From contig JAJAYM010000289.1 in NCBI GenBank assembly GCA_027117675.1, positions 1-5,427 of the forward strand: a DNA stretch of 5,427 bases, in the 5' to 3' direction. Made by a program: the position numbers and the translations under genes. This DNA comes from Actinomycetes bacterium (GTDB lineage: Bacteria; Actinomycetota; Actinomycetes; JAHEKZ01). Positions within the stretch are counted from its first letter, which is position 1, and every line of letters starts with the position of its first letter. Under the pieces are notes generated by a model. That model worked only from the letters and a program-made list of their open reading frames with translations, was not told where the DNA came from and did no database searches. Positions 1-5,427 of this stretch are shown piece by piece.

Positions 1-267
1 GCTCAACCGCTCTGGTGTGGGCCTTCGATCCGCGACGGCGAGACTTTCGACGTGCAGTACCGAGCCCACGGCCCGACCGTACGAGGTGCAGTTCAGCTGG
101 AGCCCGGCGCCTTACGCACGAGGCTGGCCGCGCCGGCATCGGGCATCGCGCCGGGGCAGACCATGGTCCTCTACCAAGGCTCGCGGGTACGCGGCTCGGC
201 CACGATCACGTCGGCGACCGGCACGTCGGCGACCGGCACGTCGGCGACCGGCACGTCGGCAACGTGA
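1..267 (+). CDS. mnmA: tRNA-specific 2-thiouridylase MnmA, C-terminal end (5' truncated by window)
   Basis: MnmA uses ATP and a persulfide sulfur relay to convert U34 of Lys, Glu and Gln tRNAs to 2-thiouridine in the cytoplasm. Only the last 88 codons are present, in frame from base 1. What is visible fits the C-terminal beta-barrel domain: VQYRAHG at residues 18-24 of the fragment, then GIAPGQTMVLYQGSRVRGSATI at the point where MnmA proteins normally end. The catalytic cysteines and the PP-loop ATP site lie upstream of the window. After the conserved end, the protein continues with about 15 low-complexity residues, SATGT units, encoded by a 15-bp tandem repeat. The TGA stop at 265-267 overlaps the GTG start of the next gene, so the two are probably translated in a coupled way. 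Family assignment rests on the short conserved tail and on the gene order (mnmA, MetE-like, ligA) known from other actinobacteria. Another beta-barrel tRNA-modification protein is unlikely. Confidence 0.85.
   Translation, partial: AQPLWCGPSIRDGETFDVQYRAHGPTVRGAVQLEPGALRTRLAAPASGIAPGQTMVLYQGSRVRGSATITSATGTSATGTSATGTSAT
207..260 (+). repeat. 15-bp tandem repeat, about 3.6 copies, at the mnmA 3' end
   Basis: The unit CACGTCGGCGACCGG begins at 207, 222 and 237 with one mismatch or fewer per copy, and a partial copy (CACGTCGGC) starts at 252. The unit length is divisible by three, so gain or loss of a copy keeps the MnmA frame. It encodes SATGT in that frame. The repeat ends three bases before the stop/start junction with the next gene. 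Confidence 0.95.
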
Positions 268-1352
268 GCGCTGCTCCCACCGGGGTTGCCACCGGCATCG
301 GCTCTCTGCCAGGTGACGAACCCCACGAGGCCATCGCGTTGGTCGCTGACACCCTTCCCGAACTTCCGCACGTGCCAGAGCTGCCGGCTCGCGGGCCTTG
401 GGCGGACATGGTCGGACGCGCTGTATCAGTGCTCGTCGACGTTCCCGCAGAGTGGGAGGGGACCCGCTGGCGGGCTGCCGGCAGGGACGGCCCCGATGTG
501 CGACGAGCGCGCGCAATGTTGTCCGAAGACCTCGATGCTGTCGAGGAACGACTCCAGGGCTACCAAGGTCCAGCCAAGCTTCAGATGTGCGGGCCCTTGA
601 CACTTGCCGCCCTCCTCGAGCTGCGTGGGGGAGCGGCCGCCGTGAGCGACTCAATTGCGACCGGGGATCTCGCCACGAGCCTCGGGGAGGGGCTCGCGGC
701 GCACCTTCAGGACCTGCGACGCCGGGTACCCAGAGCCGAATGGGTGGTTCAAATCGACGAGCCGGCGCTCGATTCGGTCACGACGGGGACGATCCCGCGT
801 GCGAGCGGTTGGGGGACGATCGCCGCCGTCACTGAAGCCGACGCTGTGCGTTGGCTCGCTGGCGTGACAGACCCCGTCGAACAGTTAGGCGCCGGTATCG
901 TCGTGCACAGTTGTGCGACTTCACCGGACTGGGGAGTGCTGACAGCTCAACCGTCCGCCGCTCGACGTGTTGGGCGAGCACTATCGGTCGACCTCGGGGC
1001 CATCTCGCTGACCGAGGCTGCCCCCCAGATGGAAGAGTGGCTCGACTCCGGCGGTCTTCTCTGGCTCGGTGTTGACCCGGTCGGCGGAAGGGGTGCCGAC
1101 GGTGCCGACGGTACTGACGGTGTGAGCGCTCTCGACTCTTCCGCCCAGCGGGCCTACCACCGGTTGGTCGAAGCCCGGTCGATGCTCGGCATCGAACCAG
1201 AGCGGTTCGCCGAGATGATCGCGGTCACACCGCCCTGCGGACTCGGTGAGTCGGTGCCTGTCGCAGCCGCTTCCTACGCTGGGGTGCGAAGCCTGATGCG
1301 CCGTTTGCGAGGCGATGACGCAGGCTGCCCAGACGAAGCGGAGAGCGCATGA
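264..1352 (+). CDS. Cobalamin-independent methionine synthase (MetE C-terminal domain)-like protein
   Basis: A 362-residue single-domain protein of the UROD/MetE-like TIM-barrel superfamily, about half the length of canonical two-domain MetE. Family marks: GIGSLPG at residues 11-17 (compare the IGSFP strand of MetE), QIDEPAL at 163-169 with D165 and E166, HSC at 215-217 supplying two zinc ligands, and TPPCGLG at 322-328 with C325 as the expected last zinc cysteine. The fourth ligand, Glu in E. coli MetE, may be D243 here (LSVDLG). The family transfers methyl groups to zinc-bound thiols. Full MetE uses methyltetrahydrofolate, while known short 'core' forms can use methylated corrinoids, so the donor and acceptor here are uncertain. 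The GTG at 264 is chosen because it sits in a GTGA overlap with the mnmA stop and directly precedes the conserved N-terminus; the frame is open upstream but there it only reads mnmA out of frame. No Shine-Dalgarno is visible before the GTG. The stop overlaps the ligA start. Confidence 0.85.
   Translation: MSAAPTGVATGIGSLPGDEPHEAIALVADTLPELPHVPELPARGPWADMVGRAVSVLVDVPAEWEGTRWRAAGRDGPDVRRARAMLSEDLDAVEERLQGYQGPAKLQMCGPLTLAALLELRGGAAAVSDSIATGDLATSLGEGLAAHLQDLRRRVPRAEWVVQIDEPALDSVTTGTIPRASGWGTIAAVTEADAVRWLAGVTDPVEQLGAGIVVHSCATSPDWGVLTAQPSAARRVGRALSVDLGAISLTEAAPQMEEWLDSGGLLWLGVDPVGGRGADGADGTDGVSALDSSAQRAYHRLVEARSMLGIEPERFAEMIAVTPPCGLGESVPVAAASYAGVRSLMRRLRGDDAGCPDEAESA
1092..1118 (+). repeat. 9-bp tandem repeat, 3 copies, inside the MetE-like gene
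   Basis: GGTGCCGAC occurs twice in a row (1092, 1101), followed by a diverged third copy GGTACTGAC (1110). In frame this gives GADGADGTDG at residues 277-286. It lies right after VDPVGG, in a stretch likely to be a surface loop between the HSC and CGLG zinc motifs. Confidence 0.85.
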
Positions 1353-3565
1353 CCGAGGTACCTGAGCGAGGGGTGCCGGAGGATTTCGCCGGCGAATACC
1401 AGTCACTGGTCGCCCAAGTTGAGGAGCACCGCCGCCGCTATTTCGAGCTCGACGCTCCGACCGTCTCCGACGGCGAGTACGACTCACTGGAACGTCGCCT
1501 TCGGGCGATGGAGCGTGACCATCCGGAGTTGGCCGGCCAATCCTCGCCCACCCTGACAGTAGGTGGGGTTCGATCAGAGATGTTCGAGCCCGTTGAGCAC
1601 CTTGAGCGGATGTACTCGCTCGACAATGTCTTCGACCAAGACGAGCTACGGGCCTGGGCGCGCCGCGTCGAGGGTGTCCTTGGCAATTTCCCGCCGATGC
1701 TCTGTGAGCCGAAGGTGGACGGCTTGGCCGTTGACGTCGTCTACCGGGAGGGTCGACTGGTGTCGTTGGCGACCAGGGGCGATGGCCGTACCGGCGAGGA
1801 CGTCACCTATAACGCCCAGTTCATTCTCTCGATCCCAACGAGACTGGAGGCCAGCGACCTCGCGGGTCCGCCACCCGGTCTGCTGGAGGTTCGGGGGGAG
1901 GTCTTCTTTCCGGTCGGCACGTTCAACGAGATCAACGCAAATGTCATGGAGCAGGGACGCACCCCCTTCGCGAACCCTCGAAACGCCGCAGCCGGCACGC
2001 TGCGCCAACGCATCGACCGACGCCTGACCGACGTCGCAGCTGCGCGTCACCGGCGTGATGAGGCGCAGGCCGCTGGCCGCACGGTCGACCGAATTGAGGG
2101 GCGGCTGGCCCGCTTGGAAGCCGACACCGAGCGGGCCTCGACGCAGCTCGGCGGCCTGCAACTCGTCGTTCATGGCATCGGTGCGCGCACGGGGTTCGAC
2201 CCTCAGGCGCAGTCTGAGTCGTATGCCGCGTTGGCATCGTGGGGGCTGCCGACGTCGCGACACATCAGGGTGCATGCAACCTTCGACGATGTCGTGGCTT
2301 ACATCGAGCACTTCAACAAGCATCGGCACGATGTCGAGCACGATGTCGAGCACGAGATCGACGGAGTGGTCATCAAGGTCGACTCGATCGCTGACCAAGG
2401 ACGGCTTGGTGCCACGTCACGCGCGCCGCGTTGGGCCATCGCCTACAAGTACCCGGCTGAGGTAGTTACGACCACCCTTGAAGACATTCGGGTCAACGTT
2501 GGGCGGACCGGCCGGGTCACGCCGTTCGGCGTCATGTCTGCTGTGCGGGTGGCTGGTTCCACCGTCCAGATGGCCACGCTGCACAACGCCTCCGAGGTGG
2601 AGCGCAAGGGCGTCCTGATCGGTGACCGCGTCTTTCTTCGCAAGGCGGGAGATGTCATCCCGGAAATCATCGGGCCCGTCGTCGAGGCTCGGGACGGCAG
2701 CGAGCGAGCGTTCGTGATGCCGACCACTTGCCCCGAGTGCGCCACGCCTCTTGCCCCGGCGAAGGAAGGTGATGCCGACATTCGTTGCCCCAACACCCGC
2801 ACGTGCCCGGCCCAACTGCGGGAGCGGCTCTTCCACCTGGCCGGTAGGGGTGCCTTCGACATCGAAGGACTTGGGTACAAGGCTGCCGTTGCACTGCTGG
2901 AGTGTGGGCTCGTCACCGATGAGGGCGATTTGTTCGATCTGGACGGTGACGCCCTGGCGACCTGCCCCTTCTTCACCCGCTCGACGTCTCAGGGCCCGCA
3001 GTTGTCGGCCAATGCCGGGCTGCTTCTTGAACAGTTGGCCTCGGCCAGGGAGCGTCCGCTCTGGCGGGTGCTCGTCGCGCTGTCGATCAGGCACATTGGG
3101 CCAACCGCGGCGCAAGCCTTGGCGCGTGACTTGCACACGATCGAAGAACTCGTGCGTGCTGGCCACGAGACTCTTGCGGCGGTCGAGGGGGTCGGCCCGA
3201 TCATCGCTGACTCGCTCATCGAGTGGTTTGCCGTCGACTGGCACCGGGCGATCGTCGACAGGTGGCGGGCCGCTGGCGTCCGAATGGCTGACGAGACACC
3301 GGAATCGGCGGGCAGTGCGGTTCTCGCCGGTGTCACTGTGGTGGTCACCGGCACCTTGGTGGCGATGACGCGCGAGGAGGCCCAGGAGGCGATCGCCTCA
3401 GCAGGTGGCAAGACGGCCGGCTCGATCTCGAAGAAGACCGACTACCTGGTGGCCGGGGCTCACGCGGGATCAAAGCTGGCGAAGGCCGAGAGCCTCGGTG
3501 TACCCGTCCTGGATGAAGCGAAGTTCGCGCAGTTGCTGGCAGGCGGGCCGTCGGCGCTCACCTGA
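1349..3565 (+). CDS. ligA: NAD+-dependent DNA ligase LigA
   Basis: A 738-residue replicative and repair ligase that seals nicks using NAD+ and forms a lysyl-AMP intermediate. Domains in order: Ia NAD+-binding region (about 1-75, with YFELDAPTVSDGEYD); adenylation domain with catalytic K122 in KVDG, TRGDG at 142-146, EVRGE at 180-184, EIDGVVIKVD around K343, and AYKYP with K367; OB fold with GRTGRVTP and ATLHN; a Cys4 zinc finger (C461, C464, C480, C486); helix-hairpin-helix repeats (about 570-626, including VEGVGP); and a C-terminal BRCT domain (about 655-735, with ISKKTDYLVAG). All expected motifs are intact, so it should be active. It is about 45-70 residues longer than typical family members (E. 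coli 671, M. tuberculosis 691). Much of the excess is a charged helical insertion at about 223-267, plus a four-residue duplication at 327-334. The ATG at 1349 overlaps the upstream stop (ATGA) and has GGAGA (1340-1344) four bases before it, so translation is probably coupled to the upstream gene. Confidence 0.98.
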   Translation: MTEVPERGVPEDFAGEYQSLVAQVEEHRRRYFELDAPTVSDGEYDSLERRLRAMERDHPELAGQSSPTLTVGGVRSEMFEPVEHLERMYSLDNVFDQDELRAWARRVEGVLGNFPPMLCEPKVDGLAVDVVYREGRLVSLATRGDGRTGEDVTYNAQFILSIPTRLEASDLAGPPPGLLEVRGEVFFPVGTFNEINANVMEQGRTPFANPRNAAAGTLRQRIDRRLTDVAAARHRRDEAQAAGRTVDRIEGRLARLEADTERASTQLGGLQLVVHGIGARTGFDPQAQSESYAALASWGLPTSRHIRVHATFDDVVAYIEHFNKHRHDVEHDVEHEIDGVVIKVDSIADQGRLGATSRAPRWAIAYKYPAEVVTTTLEDIRVNVGRTGRVTPFGVMSAVRVAGSTVQMATLHNASEVERKGVLIGDRVFLRKAGDVIPEIIGPVVEARDGSERAFVMPTTCPECATPLAPAKEGDADIRCPNTRTCPAQLRERLFHLAGRGAFDIEGLGYKAAVALLECGLVTDEGDLFDLDGDALATCPFFTRSTSQGPQLSANAGLLLEQLASARERPLWRVLVALSIRHIGPTAAQALARDLHTIEELVRAGHETLAAVEGVGPIIADSLIEWFAVDWHRAIVDRWRAAGVRMADETPESAGSAVLAGVTVVVTGTLVAMTREEAQEAIASAGGKTAGSISKKTDYLVAGAHAGSKLAKAESLGVPVLDEAKFAQLLAGGPSALT
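2327..2350 (+). repeat. 12-bp perfect tandem duplication inside ligA
   Basis: CACGATGTCGAG is repeated exactly twice, giving HDVEHDVE (residues 327-334) just before the conserved HEIDGVVIKVD. LigA proteins usually have one copy of this four-residue step in front of EIDG. The frame is kept and the downstream motif is intact. Confidence 0.9.
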
Positions 3566-3588
3566 ACGGGTGAACAGCAGGTAGTCGC

Positions 3589-3705
3589 ATGGTCACAGAT
3601 TGTCACCGACTCGGTACCATGGAGGAGGCACTATGGGACCCAGCGATTGACCTAAGGGTTGACCTCAGGATGACGGCGAGCCGTACGAGCGCTGAGGCGG
3701 CCTGA
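3589..3705 (+). CDS. Possible 38-aa small ORF between ligA and the GGDEF-EAL gene
   Basis: ATG at 3589, stop TGA at 3703-3705, with an in-frame second ATG at 3619. The product starts MVTDCHRLGT and ends TSAEAA. It resembles nothing I recognise and has no membrane segment or metal motif. Only a weak AGG-type ribosome site (about 3579-3581) precedes the first ATG, and none precedes the second. It ends 26 bases before the next start codon. It could be a small protein or leader ORF, but chance is the more likely explanation in this GC-rich, stop-poor sequence. Confidence 0.12.
   Translation: MVTDCHRLGTMEEALWDPAIDLRVDLRMTASRTSAEAA
3592..3620 (+). promoter_or_regulatory. Candidate sigma70-type promoter upstream of the GGDEF-EAL gene
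   Basis: GTCACA (3592-3597, 4 of 6 matches to TTGACA), a 17-base spacer, then TACCAT (3615-3620, 4 of 6 matches to TATAAT, keeping the TA...T bases favoured in actinobacteria). Transcription would start near 3627 and leave a leader of about 105 bases. The site lies in the only intergenic gap of the window, where a new transcription unit would be expected. The match is weak and unverified. Confidence 0.22.
3621..3650 (+). other. Strong Shine-Dalgarno followed by a 5-codon ORF in the leader
   Basis: GGAGGAGG (3621-3628) lies four bases before ATG 3633, the best-matched ribosome site in the window. That ATG opens only MGPSD and then a stop at 3648-3650. It might be a translated leader ORF or a ribosome standby site ahead of the downstream gene, or a remnant. 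The spacing is seen directly; any role is inference. Confidence 0.25.
3647..3670 (+). repeat. 12-bp imperfect direct repeat TTGACCT(A/C)AGG in the intergenic gap
   Basis: TTGACCTAAGGG (3647-3658) is followed at once by TTGACCTCAGGA (3659-3670), 10 of 12 bases identical. A head-to-tail repeat about one helical turn apart, 62-85 bases before a start codon, could be an activator or repressor half-site pair, or overlapping -35 elements. No convincing -10 follows at 16-18 bases. It could also be a simple local duplication like the others in this window. Confidence 0.4.
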
Positions 3706-3720
3706 GAACGAGCCAAGAGT

Positions 3721-3727
3721 GGGAGGT
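3721..3727 (+). promoter_or_regulatory. Ribosome binding site of the GGDEF-EAL gene
   Basis: GGGAGGT ends four bases before ATG 3732. It fixes the start ahead of the Asp/Ala-rich N-terminus rather than at the in-frame ATG at 3819 (residue 30), which has no such site. Confidence 0.75.
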
Positions 3728-3731
3728 AGGC

Positions 3732-5427
3732 ATGTCGGACGCGGACGCGGACCCGGACGCGGACCTGCTTGCGGACGCGCCCGCGCCGCCCGAGCACGCC
3801 AACCTACTCCGCCCTTCGATGTTCGCGGTCGGTTGGTGGGTCTCGGTCGTGGGTGGCCTCGCCCTCGTTGGGTACGCGCTCATGCAGACCCTGCCCGTCC
3901 TCGATGATGCCTCGGCCGCGTTCTGGGTGATCGCCAGTCTGCTGCTTCTCTTCGAACTGAGCCCCGTCATTGTGGGCAGCGGGTATGACAGCCAGGGAGT
4001 GGCGACCAGCGACGCGTTCACGTTCGCCATTCTCTTTCTCTACGGGCCCTGGCCGGCCATCGCGCTGATCTCTTGCGCGACGCTCGTCTCTGAGATGGTC
4101 AAACGTAAACCGCTGTGGAAGGTCCCCTACAACATTGGGCAGTTCGCGCTCAGTCTTGGTTCTGCCGCCCTCATCATGGAGCTTTGGCAGAGCGCGCGCG
4201 GCCAGCCAATCCCGACGCTCTCAGCACCACTCACTGGACTTGAGCCGATTGACCTCACCTGGATCGTGGCTGGCTGGCTCGCCTTCTTCTTCGTCAACAA
4301 CACGCTGTTCTCGATGCTGGCCGACCCGGGCCGCACTTTTGCTGACGACTTCTTCGAAGATTTCGGCTACTACTTTTTTACAACGGTGGCCGTACTAGCC
4401 GTGTCACCCATCGTCGTCTTCGTGTCTGCCGAGCCCGCGTTCCTTCCTTTGCTCCTTCTGCCGCTTCTGGCCGTACGCAAAACGGCGTCGATCTCGCGCG
4501 AGAAGGAACATCAAGCGCTGCATGATTCCCTGACTGGGCTGCCGAACCGAAAGATGATCCTCACCGAGTTGGCGTCCCGGCTCGAAGAGGCCCGGCGCCG
4601 AGAGGTGAACATTGCCTTCTGCCTGCTGGACCTCGACCGATTCAAAGAGGTCAACGACACCCTGGGGCACCAGGTGGGTGACCGGCTGCTCGCCGTCGTG
4701 GCTCAGCGGATCGAAGGCGCACTCCGCCCCAGCGACATGGTCGCGCGGCTTGGCGGGGACGAATACGCGATCCTGCTCGACCCGGTTCGCACTGCTGACG
4801 CCGCCGTTGAAGTTGCCCATCGCGTACGGCAGGCGCTCACTCGTCCATTCCACGTCGAGGGAATGCTCTTCGAACTCGAGGCCAGTATCGGCGTGGCGGT
4901 CTTCCCTGAGCATGGTGAAGACGTTGACCCCATTGTTCGCCGCGCTGACGTCGCGATGTACCTGGCGAAGGAGGAGCGCACTGGTGTCGAGGTTTACGTC
5001 GCCGATCGCGACCGTAACTCTGCCAGTCGACTTGCGCTGCTCGGCGGACTTCGTACCGCGCTGGAGAACGGCGAGCTTCAGGTGCATTACCAGCCCAAAG
5101 TGTCCCTGAGTACCGGCGCCGTGGTCGGCGTAGAGGCTCTGGTGCGCTGGCACCACCCCCAGCGCGGTCTGGTGATGCCCGATGAGTTCATACCCATGGC
5201 TGAGCACTCAGGGTTGATGGCACCGCTTACTGAGCACGTCATCAACGAGTCGCTGGCTCAGGTTGCCCGATGGCAGATGGTCGGCTTGGAAGGGCCGGTT
5301 GCCGTCAACGTCTCGATGCGCGACCTACACGGCCGCGATCTCGTCGCCGTTGTGGCCAGCGCCCTCGAGCGCCACAACCTGCCGGCGTCCATGCTGGTCC
5401 TCGAGCTCACCGAGCGGGTGTTGACCC
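3732..5427 (+). CDS. Membrane-bound GGDEF-EAL protein, cyclic di-GMP cyclase/phosphodiesterase (3' truncated by window)
   Basis: The first 565 residues of a cyclic di-GMP turnover enzyme. In order: an acidic Asp/Ala/Pro-rich cytoplasmic tail (1-29); six or seven membrane segments at about 31-51, 63-82, 95-120, 135-152, 175-196, 214-233 and perhaps 235-248; a GGDEF domain (about 255-425) with DSLTGLPNR at 265-273, D300, N308 and D309 in the DLDRFKEVND motif, active loop GGDEY at 341-345, and an RxxD product-inhibition site (R332, D335); then an EAL domain from about 440 with E468-A-L, N526 and ELTE at 558-561. The window ends before the DDFGTG loop and the catalytic lysine, so phosphodiesterase integrity cannot be judged. 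GGDEY differs from GGDEF only in the last residue, so cyclase activity remains possible. From memory, Streptomyces coelicolor RmdB (SCO5495), a membrane GGDEF-EAL phosphodiesterase affecting development, sits directly after ligA, so this is likely its positional counterpart. The membrane part probably senses an unknown signal. A 166-bp gap from ligA suggests separate expression. Confidence 0.95.
   Translation, partial: MSDADADPDADLLADAPAPPEHANLLRPSMFAVGWWVSVVGGLALVGYALMQTLPVLDDASAAFWVIASLLLLFELSPVIVGSGYDSQGVATSDAFTFAILFLYGPWPAIALISCATLVSEMVKRKPLWKVPYNIGQFALSLGSAALIMELWQSARGQPIPTLSAPLTGLEPIDLTWIVAGWLAFFFVNNTLFSMLADPGRTFADDFFEDFGYYFFTTVAVLAVSPIVVFVSAEPAFLPLLLLPLLAVRKTASISREKEHQALHDSLTGLPNRKMILTELASRLEEARRREVNIAFCLLDLDRFKEVNDTLGHQVGDRLLAVVAQRIEGALRPSDMVARLGGDEYAILLDPVRTADAAVEVAHRVRQALTRPFHVEGMLFELEASIGVAVFPEHGEDVDPIVRRADVAMYLAKEERTGVEVYVADRDRNSASRLALLGGLRTALENGELQVHYQPKVSLSTGAVVGVEALVRWHHPQRGLVMPDEFIPMAEHSGLMAPLTEHVINESLAQVARWQMVGLEGPVAVNVSMRDLHGRDLVAVVASALERHNLPASMLVLELTERVLT
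3735..3764 (+). repeat. 6-bp tandem repeat (GCGGAC type) at the start of the GGDEF-EAL gene
   Basis: Five consecutive hexamers TCGGAC, GCGGAC, GCGGAC, CCGGAC and GCGGAC, with another GCGGAC at 3771. They encode the acidic run SDADADPDAD at residues 2-11. This is probably a flexible cytoplasmic tail before the first membrane segment. Confidence 0.85.

Noticed and set aside
15..263. N-terminal extension of the MetE-like frame upstream of the GTG at 264
   Set aside because: It reads mnmA in another frame, contains the HVGDR shadow of the 15-bp repeat, and has no family similarity. The conserved MetE-like sequence starts just after the GTG.
112..654. Open frame on the minus strand, about 180 codons
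   Set aside because: Arg/Pro-rich composition typical of antisense frames in GC-rich genes. It lies opposite mnmA and the MetE-like gene and has no recognisable motif.
2417..3244. Long minus-strand open frame opposite ligA, about 275 codons (and another at 1646-2398)
   Set aside because: Fully antisense to clear LigA domains, with low-complexity, Arg-rich translation and no domain resemblance.
3558..3573. Hairpin TCACC-6-GGTGA at the ligA stop as a terminator
   Set aside because: The stem is only five pairs, overlaps the coding end, and no T-run follows. It could be chance.
3591..3670. Cyclic di-GMP riboswitch (GEMM-I) in the leader
   Set aside because: GGTCAC at 3591 resembles the start of the motif, but the conserved GCAAAGCC-type core and the GNRA tetraloop/receptor pieces are not found.
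3566..3731. gatC directly after ligA
   Set aside because: In many actinobacteria gatC lies downstream of ligA, but the gap is too short and no GatC-like reading frame is present. If gatCAB is near, it lies beyond the window.
4404..5207. Minus-strand open frame, about 267 codons, opposite the GGDEF-EAL gene
   Set aside because: The sense strand has unbroken GGDEF and EAL motifs across the same bases, and the antisense product resembles no family.

Overview
The window looks like a chromosomal segment from a high-GC actinobacterium (Actinomycetota). The evidence is the GC-rich third codon positions, the GTG start, the 4-bp overlapping gene junctions, the LigA sequence style, and the gene order tRNA thiouridylase / MetE-like protein / NAD-dependent DNA ligase. 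From memory, this order, followed by a membrane GGDEF-EAL protein, also occurs in Streptomyces and relatives. I cannot assign the genus; the long LigA insertion and the repeat-bearing protein ends might help narrow it.

Layout, all on the + strand. Positions 1-267 are the 3' end of mnmA (tRNA U34 2-thiolation); its last codons are a 15-bp tandem repeat. Positions 264-1352 encode a single-domain, cobalamin-independent methionine synthase-like protein, joined to mnmA by a GTGA overlap. Positions 1349-3565 are ligA, the replicative NAD+-dependent DNA ligase, joined to the previous gene by an ATGA overlap. The three genes therefore look like one translationally coupled operon. Positions 3566-3731 are a 166-bp gap that may hold a promoter and leader, with a 12-bp direct repeat, a strong Shine-Dalgarno sequence in front of a 5-codon ORF, and a weak 38-codon ORF. 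From 3732 to the window edge runs the first part of a membrane-anchored GGDEF-EAL protein (cyclic di-GMP synthesis/degradation), cut before the EAL domain ends.

The first three genes are housekeeping functions (tRNA modification, a one-carbon/zinc methyltransferase-family protein of uncertain substrate, DNA joining). The fourth is a signalling gene that probably has its own promoter. I see no mobile element, RNA gene, CRISPR array or defence locus, and no clearly new multi-gene system. The most unusual trait is that all four genes carry short in-frame tandem repeats (15, 9, 12 and 6 bp units). LigA also carries an extra charged helical segment inside its adenylation domain.
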